In this document: piece after piece, positions 33,800-44,138 of the stretch
Position numbering within the stretch: the first letter of the stretch is position 1
Layout: each line of letters starts with the position of its first letter
Assembly (NCBI RefSeq): GCF_020733705.1
Contig: NZ_JAJFZM010000001.1
Coordinates: 434,001 to 498,000 of the forward strand
Reading direction: 5' to 3'
Length of the DNA: 64,000 nucleotides
Origin: Nocardia australiensis
Lineage (GTDB): Bacteria; Actinomycetota; Actinomycetes; Mycobacteriales; Mycobacteriaceae
The notes under the pieces: generated by a model
Seen by the model: the letters and a program-made list of their open reading frames with translations, nothing else
Databases searched by the model: none
Told to the model about the DNA's origin: nothing
Program-made: the position numbers and the translations under genes

Positions 33800-35266
33800 T
33801 TAGTGAACACCCTCCATATGACGGCTTACCCATGGTGAGAACCCGGCTAACACCAGCCCGGCCAGGATCGCGACCGCGCCGGTGACACCGAAGTAGACGA
33901 ATTCGTGGTCGGGATCGTAGAAGCGGGCCAGCGTGCCCGACATCGAAGTGCCGATGCCCACGGAAAAGAAGTACAGCGCCATCATCTGAGCGCGGAAGGC
34001 TGCTGGCGCCAATTGGGTGGTGGCCGATAGACCGATCGGCGACAGCAGCAACTCGGATACCGCAAAGGCGGCCATGATGCCGAACACCGCCAACGCGGGC
34101 ACCGAATTACCTGTCGTGCCCGACATCAGCATGAACAGCCAGAACGCCAGGCCCATGCCGATGACACCCATCGCGAACTTGCGTGGCGTGCTCGGCGCGC
34201 GATCGCCCAGCTTGGTCCACATCAGCGCGAACAGCGGTGACAGCACGATGATCCAGACCGGCTCCACCGAGCCGATCCAGCTCGACGGCGCGGTCCAGCC
34301 GAAAATGCTCCAGTCCATCCGCTCGTCGGAGTACACCGCCAGCACCGTGAAAATCTGCTGGAACAGCGACCAGAACACCGCGTTCGCGATGAACAGCGGG
34401 ATGAACGCGCGGACCCGGCTGCGTTCGACGGCGGTCACTTTGGCGCTGGTGAGCATGACAACGAAGTAGGTGATCGCGGCGACCACGATGACACCGGTAG
34501 TGGTCTCCGATAGGTTGTCCAGGTTGACCAGCCCGGTGGCGAACGCCAGCGCCACCACGACCACCGCGCCGACGGCGAATGCCGCGATCGGGCCGATTGC
34601 GCTACGCGGCAATGGATTGGGCACATTCTTGCCCGCAGTGCCGAGGTTGCGCCGGAACACGACGTACTGCGTCAGTCCGATCGCCATACCGACCGCGGCG
34701 GCACCGAACCCATAGTGGAACCCCCAATGCCGTTGCAGCAGACCGGTAAGCAGTGGACCGGAGAAGGCGCCCAAGTTGATGCCGAGATAGAACAGCGTGA
34801 ATCCGCCGTCGAAGCGCGGATCGCCCGGCCGATAGAGGGTTCCCAGCAGCGAGGACGCGTTGGCCTTGAGCCCGCCGCTGCCCAGCGCGACCAGCACCAG
34901 CCCGACGCCGACCCCGGCCAGCCCCGGTATCACGGCTAGCGCGATATGCCCGGCCATCACTACGACGCCGCCGTAGAACACGGTGCGCTCCATGCCGAGC
35001 AACCGGTCGGCGATCCACCCGCCGAGCACCGTCGACAGGTATACGAGTCCGCCGTACGCGCCGACGATTCCGACGCCGGTGTCCTGCGACAGCCCGAGAC
35101 CGCCTTCGGTCGTCGAGTAGTACAGGTAGTAGCCGAGAATGGTGAGCATTCCGTAGAACGAGAACCGTTCCCAGAGTTCGACGCCGAAAAGGTTCGTCAA
35201 TCCGATCGGGTGGCCGAAGAGGGTGCGTTCTGCGGGCGGTTTCTCGGTCATCGCTATATCGGACAT
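33800..35266 (-). CDS. POT/PTR2-family proton-dependent oligopeptide transporter
   Basis: A 488-residue MFS-type peptide transporter. NLFGVELWERFSFYGMLTILGYYLY at TM1 holds the ExxER-F-YYG-type motif, GGWIADRLLGMERTVFYGG follows, and LYRPGDPRFDGGFTLFYLGINLGAF is the PTR2 motif. It imports di- and tripeptides with protons. Starts at 35266 or 35251 are both possible; neither has a strong ribosome site. It lies 51 bases upstream of the APC permease in the same direction, suggesting a peptide/amino-acid uptake pair. Confidence 0.9.
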   Translation of the reverse strand: MSDIAMTEKPPAERTLFGHPIGLTNLFGVELWERFSFYGMLTILGYYLYYSTTEGGLGLSQDTGVGIVGAYGGLVYLSTVLGGWIADRLLGMERTVFYGGVVVMAGHIALAVIPGLAGVGVGLVLVALGSGGLKANASSLLGTLYRPGDPRFDGGFTLFYLGINLGAFSGPLLTGLLQRHWGFHYGFGAAAVGMAIGLTQYVVFRRNLGTAGKNVPNPLPRSAIGPIAAFAVGAVVVVALAFATGLVNLDNLSETTTGVIVVAAITYFVVMLTSAKVTAVERSRVRAFIPLFIANAVFWSLFQQIFTVLAVYSDERMDWSIFGWTAPSSWIGSVEPVWIIVLSPLFALMWTKLGDRAPSTPRKFAMGVIGMGLAFWLFMLMSGTTGNSVPALAVFGIMAAFAVSELLLSPIGLSATTQLAPAAFRAQMMALYFFSVGIGTSMSGTLARFYDPDHEFVYFGVTGAVAILAGLVLAGFSPWVSRHMEGVH

Positions 35267-35533
35267 TCTCAGACGATCCCATGCCAGGCAGGAAATATCC
35301 TGCATCCGTACAAAAGTTTCGACGATCAGGTCAAATGGTGCGGGTGCACCCCTGCTCGACGATTCGGGCAAACTTTACGCTCTCACACCGGAGCAGCCGC
35401 AAGTGAACCCGTCCATCGCCAATCTCGATGGACGTCCCGGACCACCTAGGCTGGATGCGGCCGCAGTCGGCCACCGATCGCACGGTTCATCGTGACGTCA
35501 CGGCGTCAACGGTCCAGGGAGGCGGGAACACCG

Positions 35534-35977
35534 ATGATCGAAGCCGAAGTCACCGTGCCGGTCACCACGGACGCGGCGTTCGCGGCACTCGCCGACGGCT
35601 GGCTGTACGCGAGCTGGGTGGTCGGTGCCTCGCACATCCGACAGGTCGATCCCGGCTGGCCCGCGGTCGGGACCCGCATCCACTACAGTCTGGGACTCTG
35701 GCCGCTGACCATCCACGATGTCACCGAGGTGCGAGCGGTCGACCCACCGCGCTTGCTCGAACTGGAGGCCCGGCTGTGGCCGGTCGGCTCGGCCCGCATC
35801 CGGCTGGATCTCGTCGCGTTACCGCAGGGCGGGACGCGCATCAGAATGACCGAGCACGCCATGAGCGGCCCGGGTCAGCTGGTACCGAATACGGTGCAGG
35901 TTCTGCTGCTCAAACCGCGCAACCAGGAATCGCTGGCACGCCTTTCCGATCTCATCATCGGCAGATCCGCACGGTAG
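35534..35977 (+). CDS. SRPBCC-family (START-like) protein
   Basis: A 147-residue protein in the polyketide-cyclase/dehydrase-like SRPBCC fold: MIEAEVTVPVTTDAAFAALA at the start, WVVGASHIRQVDPGWPAVGT then HDVTEVRAVDPPRLLELEAR and GGTRIRMTEHAMSGPG. The ATG at 35534 has GGAGGCGGG upstream. The fold binds hydrophobic ligands; function is unknown. It converges with ppx. Confidence 0.82.
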   Translation: MIEAEVTVPVTTDAAFAALADGWLYASWVVGASHIRQVDPGWPAVGTRIHYSLGLWPLTIHDVTEVRAVDPPRLLELEARLWPVGSARIRLDLVALPQGGTRIRMTEHAMSGPGQLVPNTVQVLLLKPRNQESLARLSDLIIGRSAR

Positions 35978-35985
35978 CGCCGAAC

Positions 35986-36933
35986 TCAGGCGATGGAAAG
36001 CGCGATACCGTCAAGGATGTCGTGCTCGCTGACAATGAGTTCGGAAATGCCTGCGCGACGGGATAATTCGTCGGCCAGCACCCCGGTGATCACGGCACCG
36101 CCGCCGATGACATCGACCCGGCCCGGGTGCATCGGGCCGAGGGCGGCGCGCTCATCGTGGTTCATGGCGATCAGCCGGTCGCAGACGGCCCGCACTTCGT
36201 CCAGCGTCAAATGCGTGAGATGCACCCGCTCCGAATCGTATTCGGGCAGATCGATGGCCACTGCGGCGAGTGTTGTCATGGTGCCCGCGACGCCGACCCA
36301 GGTGTGTGTGCCCTCGACGGGAACTCTGGCAAATGCTTCGGCCAGCCGTTCGGAGGCGAATTCCCGTGCGTCGGCGACCTGTTCGGCGGTCGGTGGGTTT
36401 CCGGGCAGGCAGCGCTCGGTAATGCGGACGCAGCCGATATCGGCGGAGAAGGCGGCCCGCACACCGTCGCCATCGCCGACAACCAGTTCGGTCGAACCGC
36501 CGCCCAGATCGACGACCACGAAAGGCCCTGTGGCACTGGATAGTTCGCCGACCGCACCGGTGAACGACAGTCGCGCCTCCTCATCGCCGGTGATCACTTC
36601 GGCCTCCGCACCCGCCACCACGGTGCCGAGTTCGGCACGAGCCATGGCGAAGAAGTCCTCGCGATTTGCGGCGTCACGGGTGGCGGAGGTGGCGACCATG
36701 CGCACCCGGCCGACTCCGGCGGCGCGCATCAGCGCGGCGTAGTCGGCCAGCGCGACCCGAGTTCGTTCGATGGCCTCGGGCGCCAGCGAGCCGGTCGCGT
36801 CGACCCCCTGGCCGAGGCGCACGATTCTCATTTCGCGGTGCACGTCTGCCAGCCGACCGTCATCGAGCACGTCGGCGATCAAGAGTCGAATGGAATTCGT
36901 GCCGCAGTCGACGGCGGCTACCCGATCACTCAT
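35986..36933 (-). CDS. ppx: Ppx/GppA-family exopolyphosphatase
   Basis: A 315-residue actin-fold phosphatase: AAVDCGTNSIRLLIADV is the first phosphate motif, MVATSATRDAANREDFF follows near 80, and the second nucleotide motif is FVVVDLGGGSTELVVG near 140. This short, two-domain type matches mycobacterial Ppx (Rv1026). It hydrolyses polyphosphate, and mycobacterial homologs also affect (p)ppGpp-linked physiology. It closes the conserved eno-ftsB-DUF501-ppx run, each gene on the minus strand. Confidence 0.9.
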   Translation of the reverse strand: MSDRVAAVDCGTNSIRLLIADVLDDGRLADVHREMRIVRLGQGVDATGSLAPEAIERTRVALADYAALMRAAGVGRVRMVATSATRDAANREDFFAMARAELGTVVAGAEAEVITGDEEARLSFTGAVGELSSATGPFVVVDLGGGSTELVVGDGDGVRAAFSADIGCVRITERCLPGNPPTAEQVADAREFASERLAEAFARVPVEGTHTWVGVAGTMTTLAAVAIDLPEYDSERVHLTHLTLDEVRAVCDRLIAMNHDERAALGPMHPGRVDVIGGGAVITGVLADELSRRAGISELIVSEHDILDGIALSIA

Positions 36934-37080
36934 TGTTGTACTCCGCTCTGTTCGGCGCGCCGATCTCGGTACTCGTGCGGTGTCGAGTGGTTGCTTGGAT
37001 CCGCTCGCACACCGATTGCGACCGCGGTGCCGCGCGAGGCACTGCCGATCACCCGAACTATTCCGACGCCGATGCCGATC

Positions 37081-37629
37081 TCAGTGCTCCCGGTCGGTTC
37101 CAGGGCCATGGGTGGAAGCCTGGATCCACTCGTACGCCGGCCAGTCTGCCGCAATAGCGGTGCCGCGCAAGCCATTATCGGCCGCCAGTGCCACCGCTTC
37201 ATCACCGAACGGGTTGACTCCCGGCCCCTTTGCCAGCGCGTGCGCGATCAGCACGTGCAGGCACTTCACCCGCTCGGGCATGCCACCGCCAGTGAAATCC
37301 GTTCCGAGCGACTCGATTTCGTTGCGCTCGGCCAGATAACTCTCGTGTGCGGCGCGATACGCCGCAGCCAATTCCGGTTCGGTGGCGAGACGTTCGGTCA
37401 TCTCCCGCATCACGCCCGCCGATTCCTGCCTGCTGGCCTCAGCCGTCAGTCGCGGATCGGTCAGGTAGTACAGCGTCGGAAACGGGGTGCCGTCCGGCAG
37501 TCGTGGCGCGGTCTTCACCACGGCGGGCAGGCCATCCGGGGTGCGATAGGCGACGGCGAGCACGCCGCGCGGCTCGCGACCCAACTGCTTGGCGATAATC
37601 TCCAGATCGCGCTCGGTCGGTGCGGTCAC
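37081..37629 (-). CDS. DUF501-family conserved protein
   Basis: A 182-residue protein with the DUF501 hallmarks GREPRGVLAVAYRTPDGLPA, PTLYYLTDPRLTAEASR, and GGMPERVKCLHVLIAHALAKGPG near 115-140. Function is unknown. Conserved cysteine and histidines in ERVKCLHVLIAHAL suggest a metal or catalytic site. The GTG at 37629 has GAAGGA upstream; the much longer open frame would run into the ftsB-like gene. Orthologous position to Rv1025. Confidence 0.87.
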   Translation of the reverse strand: MTAPTERDLEIIAKQLGREPRGVLAVAYRTPDGLPAVVKTAPRLPDGTPFPTLYYLTDPRLTAEASRQESAGVMREMTERLATEPELAAAYRAAHESYLAERNEIESLGTDFTGGGMPERVKCLHVLIAHALAKGPGVNPFGDEAVALAADNGLRGTAIAADWPAYEWIQASTHGPGTDREH

Positions 37630-37742
37630 CTGGGTCCTTCCGGTTTCGACGTGGGCGGTACTCGCATAGCCGGCTGCTGCGGCGCCACAACCACGCTCGG
37701 CGGGTCGGCGATGCCGCACCGGGTCATGCCCGGTCGACGCGG

Positions 37743-38396
37743 TCACCTCGGGCCATCCTGGTCCGGCTCCGGCGGCACGGTGGGCGATGGTCCGGGCACG
37801 GCCGGTTGTACCGGGGCGGGCGGCGGGGTCTGCGGTTCGGAAACGCTGCGCCACAATTCCGTGTACCACGGGTCGGGCGCCTTCGATTTCGGGGCGGCGG
37901 TCGGGGACGCGGGTGCCTCGATACCGGGCACCTGCACGATGTAGGGCGTTTCGCCCGGCATCACCAGCCGCAGCCGGTCCCTGGCCTCGGACCGGACGTA
38001 GGCCGGATCCTGTTGCTGGGCACGACGATCACGCAGTCGAGCGAGGTCGGATTCGAGCTCGGTGCGCTGCTGCGCCAACTGCGCGGCCTCACCTTGCTGG
38101 GTGAAATACGTGCGCAACGGCACAGCCAGGGTGAGCGCGAGCGCGCACACCACCATGGCCAGGACTACCGCCTTGCCGGTGGACAGGCCGAGGATGGTGC
38201 GTTCGGGTTCACCGGATCGCGCCTCGGTTTTGCGAGTTCCGGCCTTTTTCTTGTCCGCCGGATCCGACCTCTTGCGCGTGGTACGCGCCGCGGCCGGTCT
38301 GGCCGCGGTATCGGCCGGACGCGGCCGGACGGCGCGCGACGTGCGGCGGTTCCCGCGTCCGGCCGGACTGGTCCCACGCGCGCGTCGCTCCGTCAT
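37743..38396 (-). CDS. ftsB: FtsB/DivIC-family septum-formation initiator
   Basis: A 217-residue bitopic protein. Residues 1-85 are basic and disordered, with KR-rich segments; one transmembrane helix, AVVLAMVVCALALTLAVPL, is near 86-105; a coiled coil (QQGEAAQLAQQRTELESDLARLRDRR, not all shown in one motif) is followed by the FtsB-type YVRSEARDRLRLVMPGE and a proline-rich extracytoplasmic tail. It should act in the divisome with FtsQ/FtsL. The position between eno and DUF501 matches Rv1024. Confidence 0.87.
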   Translation of the reverse strand: MTERRARGTSPAGRGNRRTSRAVRPRPADTAARPAAARTTRKRSDPADKKKAGTRKTEARSGEPERTILGLSTGKAVVLAMVVCALALTLAVPLRTYFTQQGEAAQLAQQRTELESDLARLRDRRAQQQDPAYVRSEARDRLRLVMPGETPYIVQVPGIEAPASPTAAPKSKAPDPWYTELWRSVSEPQTPPPAPVQPAVPGPSPTVPPEPDQDGPR

Positions 38397-38418
38397 CTCA
38401 AACCTCTGTGTCTTGCTC

Positions 38419-39852
<1,434 letters not shown>

Positions 39853-39917
39853 TCAGATCCCCGATCGGTGCGTCCGATCGTCCGAGGCCGTCGCTGAGCG
39901 GGGCGCCGCCCGCGAAC

Positions 39918-40643
39918 TCATACTCGGCGCCCGACGCTGTAGGCGGCGGCGCGGTCACGGACTGTGCGCAGGTAGCTGTTGGACTGGTTGTAGGTGAGCA
40001 GGGCGCTTTGCCAGCCGTGTTCGGAGGTCAGGTCACCGCCACTGGCGCAGAGATAGCGGGCGGCGGTGAGTGCGGCGTCGTCGATGTTCTGCGGGTCGAT
40101 GATGCCGTCACCGTTCGCGTCGGCACCCCAGCGCTTCCAGGTCTCGGGGATGAATTGCAGTGGGCCCAGCGCCCTGTCGTACACCGAATCACCGTCGAGC
40201 ACGCCGCCGTCGGTGTCGGGTACCAGCGCGACGCCCGGCGCACCGTTCAAAGGAATACCGATGATCGGCGGCCGCACCGTGCCATCCGCGTCGACCTCGG
40301 CGCCGCGATGGGTGCCGTGCTTGCTCTCCACGCTCGCGATACCGGCCAGAGTCGTCCACGCGATACCGCAATCCGGCTGCGACCGCCCGAGCACCGCGGC
40401 CGCGTATCCGTACGCCTCCAGCGCGACCGACGGCATGCCGAGACGATCGGCCTGCTCATCGGCCCAGCCACGCAGTTGCACGGCCGTCCGTCCCGGTGCG
40501 TCCAGATCGATCGCCGGCAACGGTGTTCCCGGCCCGGGCGGAATCCCCTCCGGGATGGGCACCAGATTGCGTTCGCTCCCGCAGCCGGCGAGCACAAAAG
40601 CCACCATCGCAGCGGCCAGAACGCCGGTTATCTTCACGAACAT
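39918..40643 (-). CDS. lpqU: LpqU-like lipoprotein, lytic transglycosylase domain
   Basis: The 241-residue protein has a lipoprotein signal with lipobox VLAGC (C21). The mature part carries an SLT/MltB-type transglycosylase domain: TTLAGIASVESKHGTHRG contains the catalytic glutamate, then DRALGPLQFIPETWKRWGAD, GDGIIDPQNIDDAALTAARYLC and ALLTYNQSNSYLRTV. It should cleave peptidoglycan outside the membrane. Its ATG overlaps the stop of the ABC ATPase gene (TGATG), so it is translationally coupled to the importer operon. An adjacent GTG at 40646 is an alternative start. Orthologous to Rv1022. Confidence 0.9.
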   Translation of the reverse strand: MFVKITGVLAAAMVAFVLAGCGSERNLVPIPEGIPPGPGTPLPAIDLDAPGRTAVQLRGWADEQADRLGMPSVALEAYGYAAAVLGRSQPDCGIAWTTLAGIASVESKHGTHRGAEVDADGTVRPPIIGIPLNGAPGVALVPDTDGGVLDGDSVYDRALGPLQFIPETWKRWGADANGDGIIDPQNIDDAALTAARYLCASGGDLTSEHGWQSALLTYNQSNSYLRTVRDRAAAYSVGRRV

Positions 40644-42412
40644 CACTCCATAATGCAGATGCGGCCCTCGGCACGAGGTTGCCGAGGCCCCGGCCAGCCC
40701 AGCAGCTCACCTGTAGCGCTGTGGGCAGGTGACGCCAAAATGCCTGCAGTGTCACCGGATTCGATAATGCGGCCATGGTCGAGGACGACCAGCCGCGGGC
40801 AGTGGGTGGCGATCAGTGGGATGTCGTGGCTGATGACCACCAGCGCGGTGTCGTGGTCGGCACGGATTCGGTCCAGCAGGGTCATGATGGATGACGCGGT
40901 GTCGTGATCGAGCGCGGAGGTGATCTCGTCGCAGACCAGCACGGCGGGCTCGGCGGCCAGGGCGCGCGCCAGTGCGACACGCTGACGCTGTCCGCCGGAA
41001 AGTTGGTGTGGGTAGCGAGCCGCTAGTTCCGGAGCCAGCTCCACCGAGCCCAGCAGTTCGGTAATCCGCTGCACCAGTTGCCGTTTCGGCACCTTGCCGA
41101 TGCGCCGCAACGGACGTCCGAGGGTCTGGGCGACGGTTCGGCGCGGATTCAGCGCCGATCTGGGATTCTGGGTGACCAGCTGGATACCGTTGCTGCCGTT
41201 TCCTTTTCGACGACGTGCGCCTATCGGCATGGGCTCACCACGCAATTCGAGCGATCCGATGGACTCGCGGTGCAATCCCGCGATAGCCCGGGCCAGCGTG
41301 GTCTTTCCCGCTCCGGACGCTCCGACCACAGCCAGTGAAGCACCGCGACCCAACTCGAGATCGATGTCCGACAACACGGCGTTTCCGCCGATCGACGTAC
41401 TCAAATTCCGCACGCGCAGCACGACTTGCGCGTCACCTCGACCCGTACGCTCGAATCTCCGGCCGGCCACGCGGTCGGTGTCCGCACCCCGCCCGCCTAC
41501 CTCATGACCCGGCAGCACCGCACCAACCGACGCAGCACCATGCCCGACCACGGACAACGCCGATCCAGCACTGGAGCCGACTGCTGGCAGCACCGCGCCG
41601 ACGGGCACGTAGGCGTGGCCGGTACCGGCCACGACCGCCTCCAGGCTCCCTTCGCTGTCGATGTCGCCAGCGATACCGTCATCTCGACTTCGACGCGGCC
41701 CATCCGGCGCACCGACCAGTACCGATGGGGCAAGTACACCCACCAGTTTCGACTGCGCGACACCGAGTTCCACCACATTGTCGGCGATGGCGTGCACGGC
41801 GGCGGTGTCGTGGCCGGATAGCACGATCGCCGCCGACCGATGGGCGGCGATATCAGCGAGCACCCGGGCGATCTCGGTGCGCAGCGAGCCGTGCAGGCCC
41901 GCAAGAGGTTCGTCGAGAACGAGCACACTGGTGTGGCGGACCAGGGCGCGAGCCAAGGCAACGCGGCGCTGCTGACCGCCGGAGAGCTCGCCGGGACGTC
42001 GGCGCAAATGCTCGGCTGAAAGGCCGACCAGTTCAAGGGTTTCGAGTAATGAGTCCGCAGCGGATTCCTGACTCATCTCCCCGAGCAGACTGCGCACCCG
42101 CATCAGCGGGTTCAGCGCCGAGCCGGGGTCCTGGCCGACGTAGGCGATATGGTTTCGCCGGAAGCGTTGCAGTGCCTCGGGACTCAGCGCGAAGACATCC
42201 TGTCCGGCGACCTCGGCGACACCGACGGACCGATATGTGCCAACGGGCAGGTGTCCGAGCAGGGCGCGCATCAGTGTCGTCTTGCCCGAGCCGGAGGGGC
42301 CGGTGAGCGCGGTCACCGTGCCTGCCGCGACCGCGAAACTGGTGGGGCCGAACAGCTCCTGACCATTGGCGCCGCACACCGTCAGGGTGTCGATGACGAC
42401 CGGTGTGCTCAT
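40643..42412 (-). CDS. Opp/Nik-type ABC transporter ATPase, two ATPase domains fused
   Basis: A single 589-residue chain holds both ATPases usually encoded separately (OppD/OppF, NikD/NikE). The first domain has Walker A GPSGSGKTT near 39, signature LSGGQQRR and Walker B VLVLDEPL. The second, after a roughly 110-residue Gly/Val/Ala-rich linker, has GASGAGKTT, LSGGQRQR and VLVCDEIT. The second Walker B carries CDEI, as in DppF/NikE-like domains. It starts inside the end of the second permease gene (four-base overlap). It powers uptake of the ligand caught by the lipoprotein at 44138. Confidence 0.92.
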   Translation of the reverse strand: MSTPVVIDTLTVCGANGQELFGPTSFAVAAGTVTALTGPSGSGKTTLMRALLGHLPVGTYRSVGVAEVAGQDVFALSPEALQRFRRNHIAYVGQDPGSALNPLMRVRSLLGEMSQESAADSLLETLELVGLSAEHLRRRPGELSGGQQRRVALARALVRHTSVLVLDEPLAGLHGSLRTEIARVLADIAAHRSAAIVLSGHDTAAVHAIADNVVELGVAQSKLVGVLAPSVLVGAPDGPRRSRDDGIAGDIDSEGSLEAVVAGTGHAYVPVGAVLPAVGSSAGSALSVVGHGAASVGAVLPGHEVGGRGADTDRVAGRRFERTGRGDAQVVLRVRNLSTSIGGNAVLSDIDLELGRGASLAVVGASGAGKTTLARAIAGLHRESIGSLELRGEPMPIGARRRKGNGSNGIQLVTQNPRSALNPRRTVAQTLGRPLRRIGKVPKRQLVQRITELLGSVELAPELAARYPHQLSGGQRQRVALARALAAEPAVLVCDEITSALDHDTASSIMTLLDRIRADHDTALVVISHDIPLIATHCPRLVVLDHGRIIESGDTAGILASPAHSATGELLGWPGPRQPRAEGRICIME

Positions 42413-43212
42413 GCCCGTTCCTCTCGCCCGAAAACCGATACCGCTAGGTTCACACTCACCGCGACGATGCCGATGGCCAGGCTCGGTGCCAGTACCGCCC
42501 ACGGATTGAGCAGCATTCCAGCGGCGTTCTCCCGCACCATGACCGCCCAATTGCTGGCGCCGAGGACCGTAGGCAGTTGCAGGAACGACGCCGTGCTCAC
42601 CAGATAGACACCCGCGACGAAACGCAGACCGAGTTGTGCGGCGAGCACCGCACGCAGGTTCGGGATCACCTCACCGAACACCAGATGCGTCAACGATTCC
42701 CCACTGGCCTGCGCACTTTCGACATACCCGCTCGCGGCGACACCTGAGGCCGCGGCGGCGAAAACCCTGGCGCAGTATGGCGTTCCGAATAGCAGAGCGA
42801 CCACGATCAGCCCATAGGTGCCCGCATCCGGCCACGCGGTCAATACCAGCAGGATCCCCAGCACCGCAGGCAGCAGCATCGCGAAATCGGTGGCGCGCTC
42901 GATCACCACACCGACTCTCGGACGCAAAGCCGCCACAGCGCCGAGCACACACGACAGCGCCGTCACCGCGACCGCGATCACGCCAGCGATCAGCAACAAT
43001 CCCCAACCGCCATACAGCAATTGACTCAGCACATCCCGGCCGAGTCGATCCGTCCCGAGCGCGGCGTCACCGCTCGGCGCTCCGAACGGTATGCCGACCG
43101 GCGCCTCGGCCGGATGCGGCGCCAGCATCGGGCCGAAGATCGCGAACAGCGTCATCACCATCGCGGGCAGCACCGTCAGTAACCGCAGCCGGCGCGCGCT
43201 CAGGTTTTTCAT
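42409..43212 (-). CDS. Opp/Nik-type ABC transporter permease 2 (DppC/NikC-like)
   Basis: A 267-residue inner-membrane permease with about six helices. LGTDRLGRDVLSQLLYGGWG near 55 is the OppC/NikC family signature, and ASGYVESAQASGESLTHLVFGEVIPNL is the EAA loop that contacts the ATPase. The ATG at 43212 overlaps the end of permease 1 by four bases. A longer open frame upstream runs through permease 1 and is rejected. Confidence 0.92.
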   Translation of the reverse strand: MKNLSARRLRLLTVLPAMVMTLFAIFGPMLAPHPAEAPVGIPFGAPSGDAALGTDRLGRDVLSQLLYGGWGLLLIAGVIAVAVTALSCVLGAVAALRPRVGVVIERATDFAMLLPAVLGILLVLTAWPDAGTYGLIVVALLFGTPYCARVFAAAASGVAASGYVESAQASGESLTHLVFGEVIPNLRAVLAAQLGLRFVAGVYLVSTASFLQLPTVLGASNWAVMVRENAAGMLLNPWAVLAPSLAIGIVAVSVNLAVSVFGREERA

Positions 43213-44138
43213 CCACGCCCCCGCAGTGACCAGGCCCGGATTCCATCCGCGACCGCGAGCATGACCATGATGACAAGCCCCGACAGCGCCACCACCGCCG
43301 CGATCAGCGCGGTGTCGCGGTCGGCCACCGAGCTCGCGAGCAGCGCACCGAGTCCCGGATAGTTGAAAATGGTCTCGACCACCAGCGATCCGCCGAGCAG
43401 CATGCCGACTGTGGTGGCGAAACTGGCGACGATGGTCGGCAGCGCGAAGGGCAGCACATGTCGAAGCAACACCGTCCTGACCGGAAGACCTTCCAGCACC
43501 GCGCTTTCCACATGCGGCGAGCGGGCGGCATCGGCGAGCGCCGCGCGCACCACTCGGGTGTTCCAGCCGGTCTGCGGTATCGCCAGCGCCAACACGGGCA
43601 GTATCAGCATCTCGGGGCTCGCGGGTAGGCCGGACCGACCGGTTATGGTGACCGCGGGCAACCAGCCGAGCGCCAGCGAGAACACCATGATCAACAGGGT
43701 CGCCGCCACGAATTCGGGCACGGCCGCCGCGACCGTGGTCGCCGGTTGCAGCACACCGCGTGCCACGCCACCGGTCCGCGCCGCCCACCAGGCGCCCAGC
43801 AGCAGCGAAGCCACGACGGTGAGCGCGAGCGCGACCCCGCCGAGCAGCAGGGTCGGCGGGAACTTGTCTGCCAGTAGTTCATTGATCGAACGCCCGCGCG
43901 CGGTGCGACCGAAATCACCTGTCGCAACGCCGGAAATCCATGCCACGAAACGCGCGGGCAGCGGACGGTCGAGTCCGAGTTCGTGTTCCTTGGCCGCGAT
44001 CCGATCCGGTGTGGCGTCGCGTCCGAGCACCGCGCGCGCGGTTTTGCCCGGCAGTAGGTCCATGGCCACGAAAACGGCGGCCAGCAGCGCGATCAGCAGG
44101 GCGATTCGGCGAAACAGCAAGCGGGCGAAGGAAATCAC
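43209..44138 (-). CDS. Opp/Nik-type ABC transporter permease 1 (DppB/NikB-like)
   Basis: A 309-residue permease: LLFRRIALLIALLAAVFVAMDLLPG at TM1, the periplasmic region with HELGLDRPLPARFVAWISG and TGDFGRTARGRSINELL, then the late GMLLGGSLVVETIFNYPGLG and SSVADRDTALIAAVVAL motifs of the OppB/NikB family. The GTG at 44138 overlaps the TAG stop of the binding-protein gene. The order binding protein, permease, permease, ATPase is that of metal, opine-metallophore and peptide importers. Confidence 0.92.
   Translation of the reverse strand: MISFARLLFRRIALLIALLAAVFVAMDLLPGKTARAVLGRDATPDRIAAKEHELGLDRPLPARFVAWISGVATGDFGRTARGRSINELLADKFPPTLLLGGVALALTVVASLLLGAWWAARTGGVARGVLQPATTVAAAVPEFVAATLLIMVFSLALGWLPAVTITGRSGLPASPEMLILPVLALAIPQTGWNTRVVRAALADAARSPHVESAVLEGLPVRTVLLRHVLPFALPTIVASFATTVGMLLGGSLVVETIFNYPGLGALLASSVADRDTALIAAVVALSGLVIMVMLAVADGIRAWSLRGRG

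Noticed and set aside
42409..43788. 459-residue version of permease 2
   Set aside because: The first 190 residues overlap permease 1 in another frame and are Arg/Gly-rich. The family begins at the ATG at 43212.
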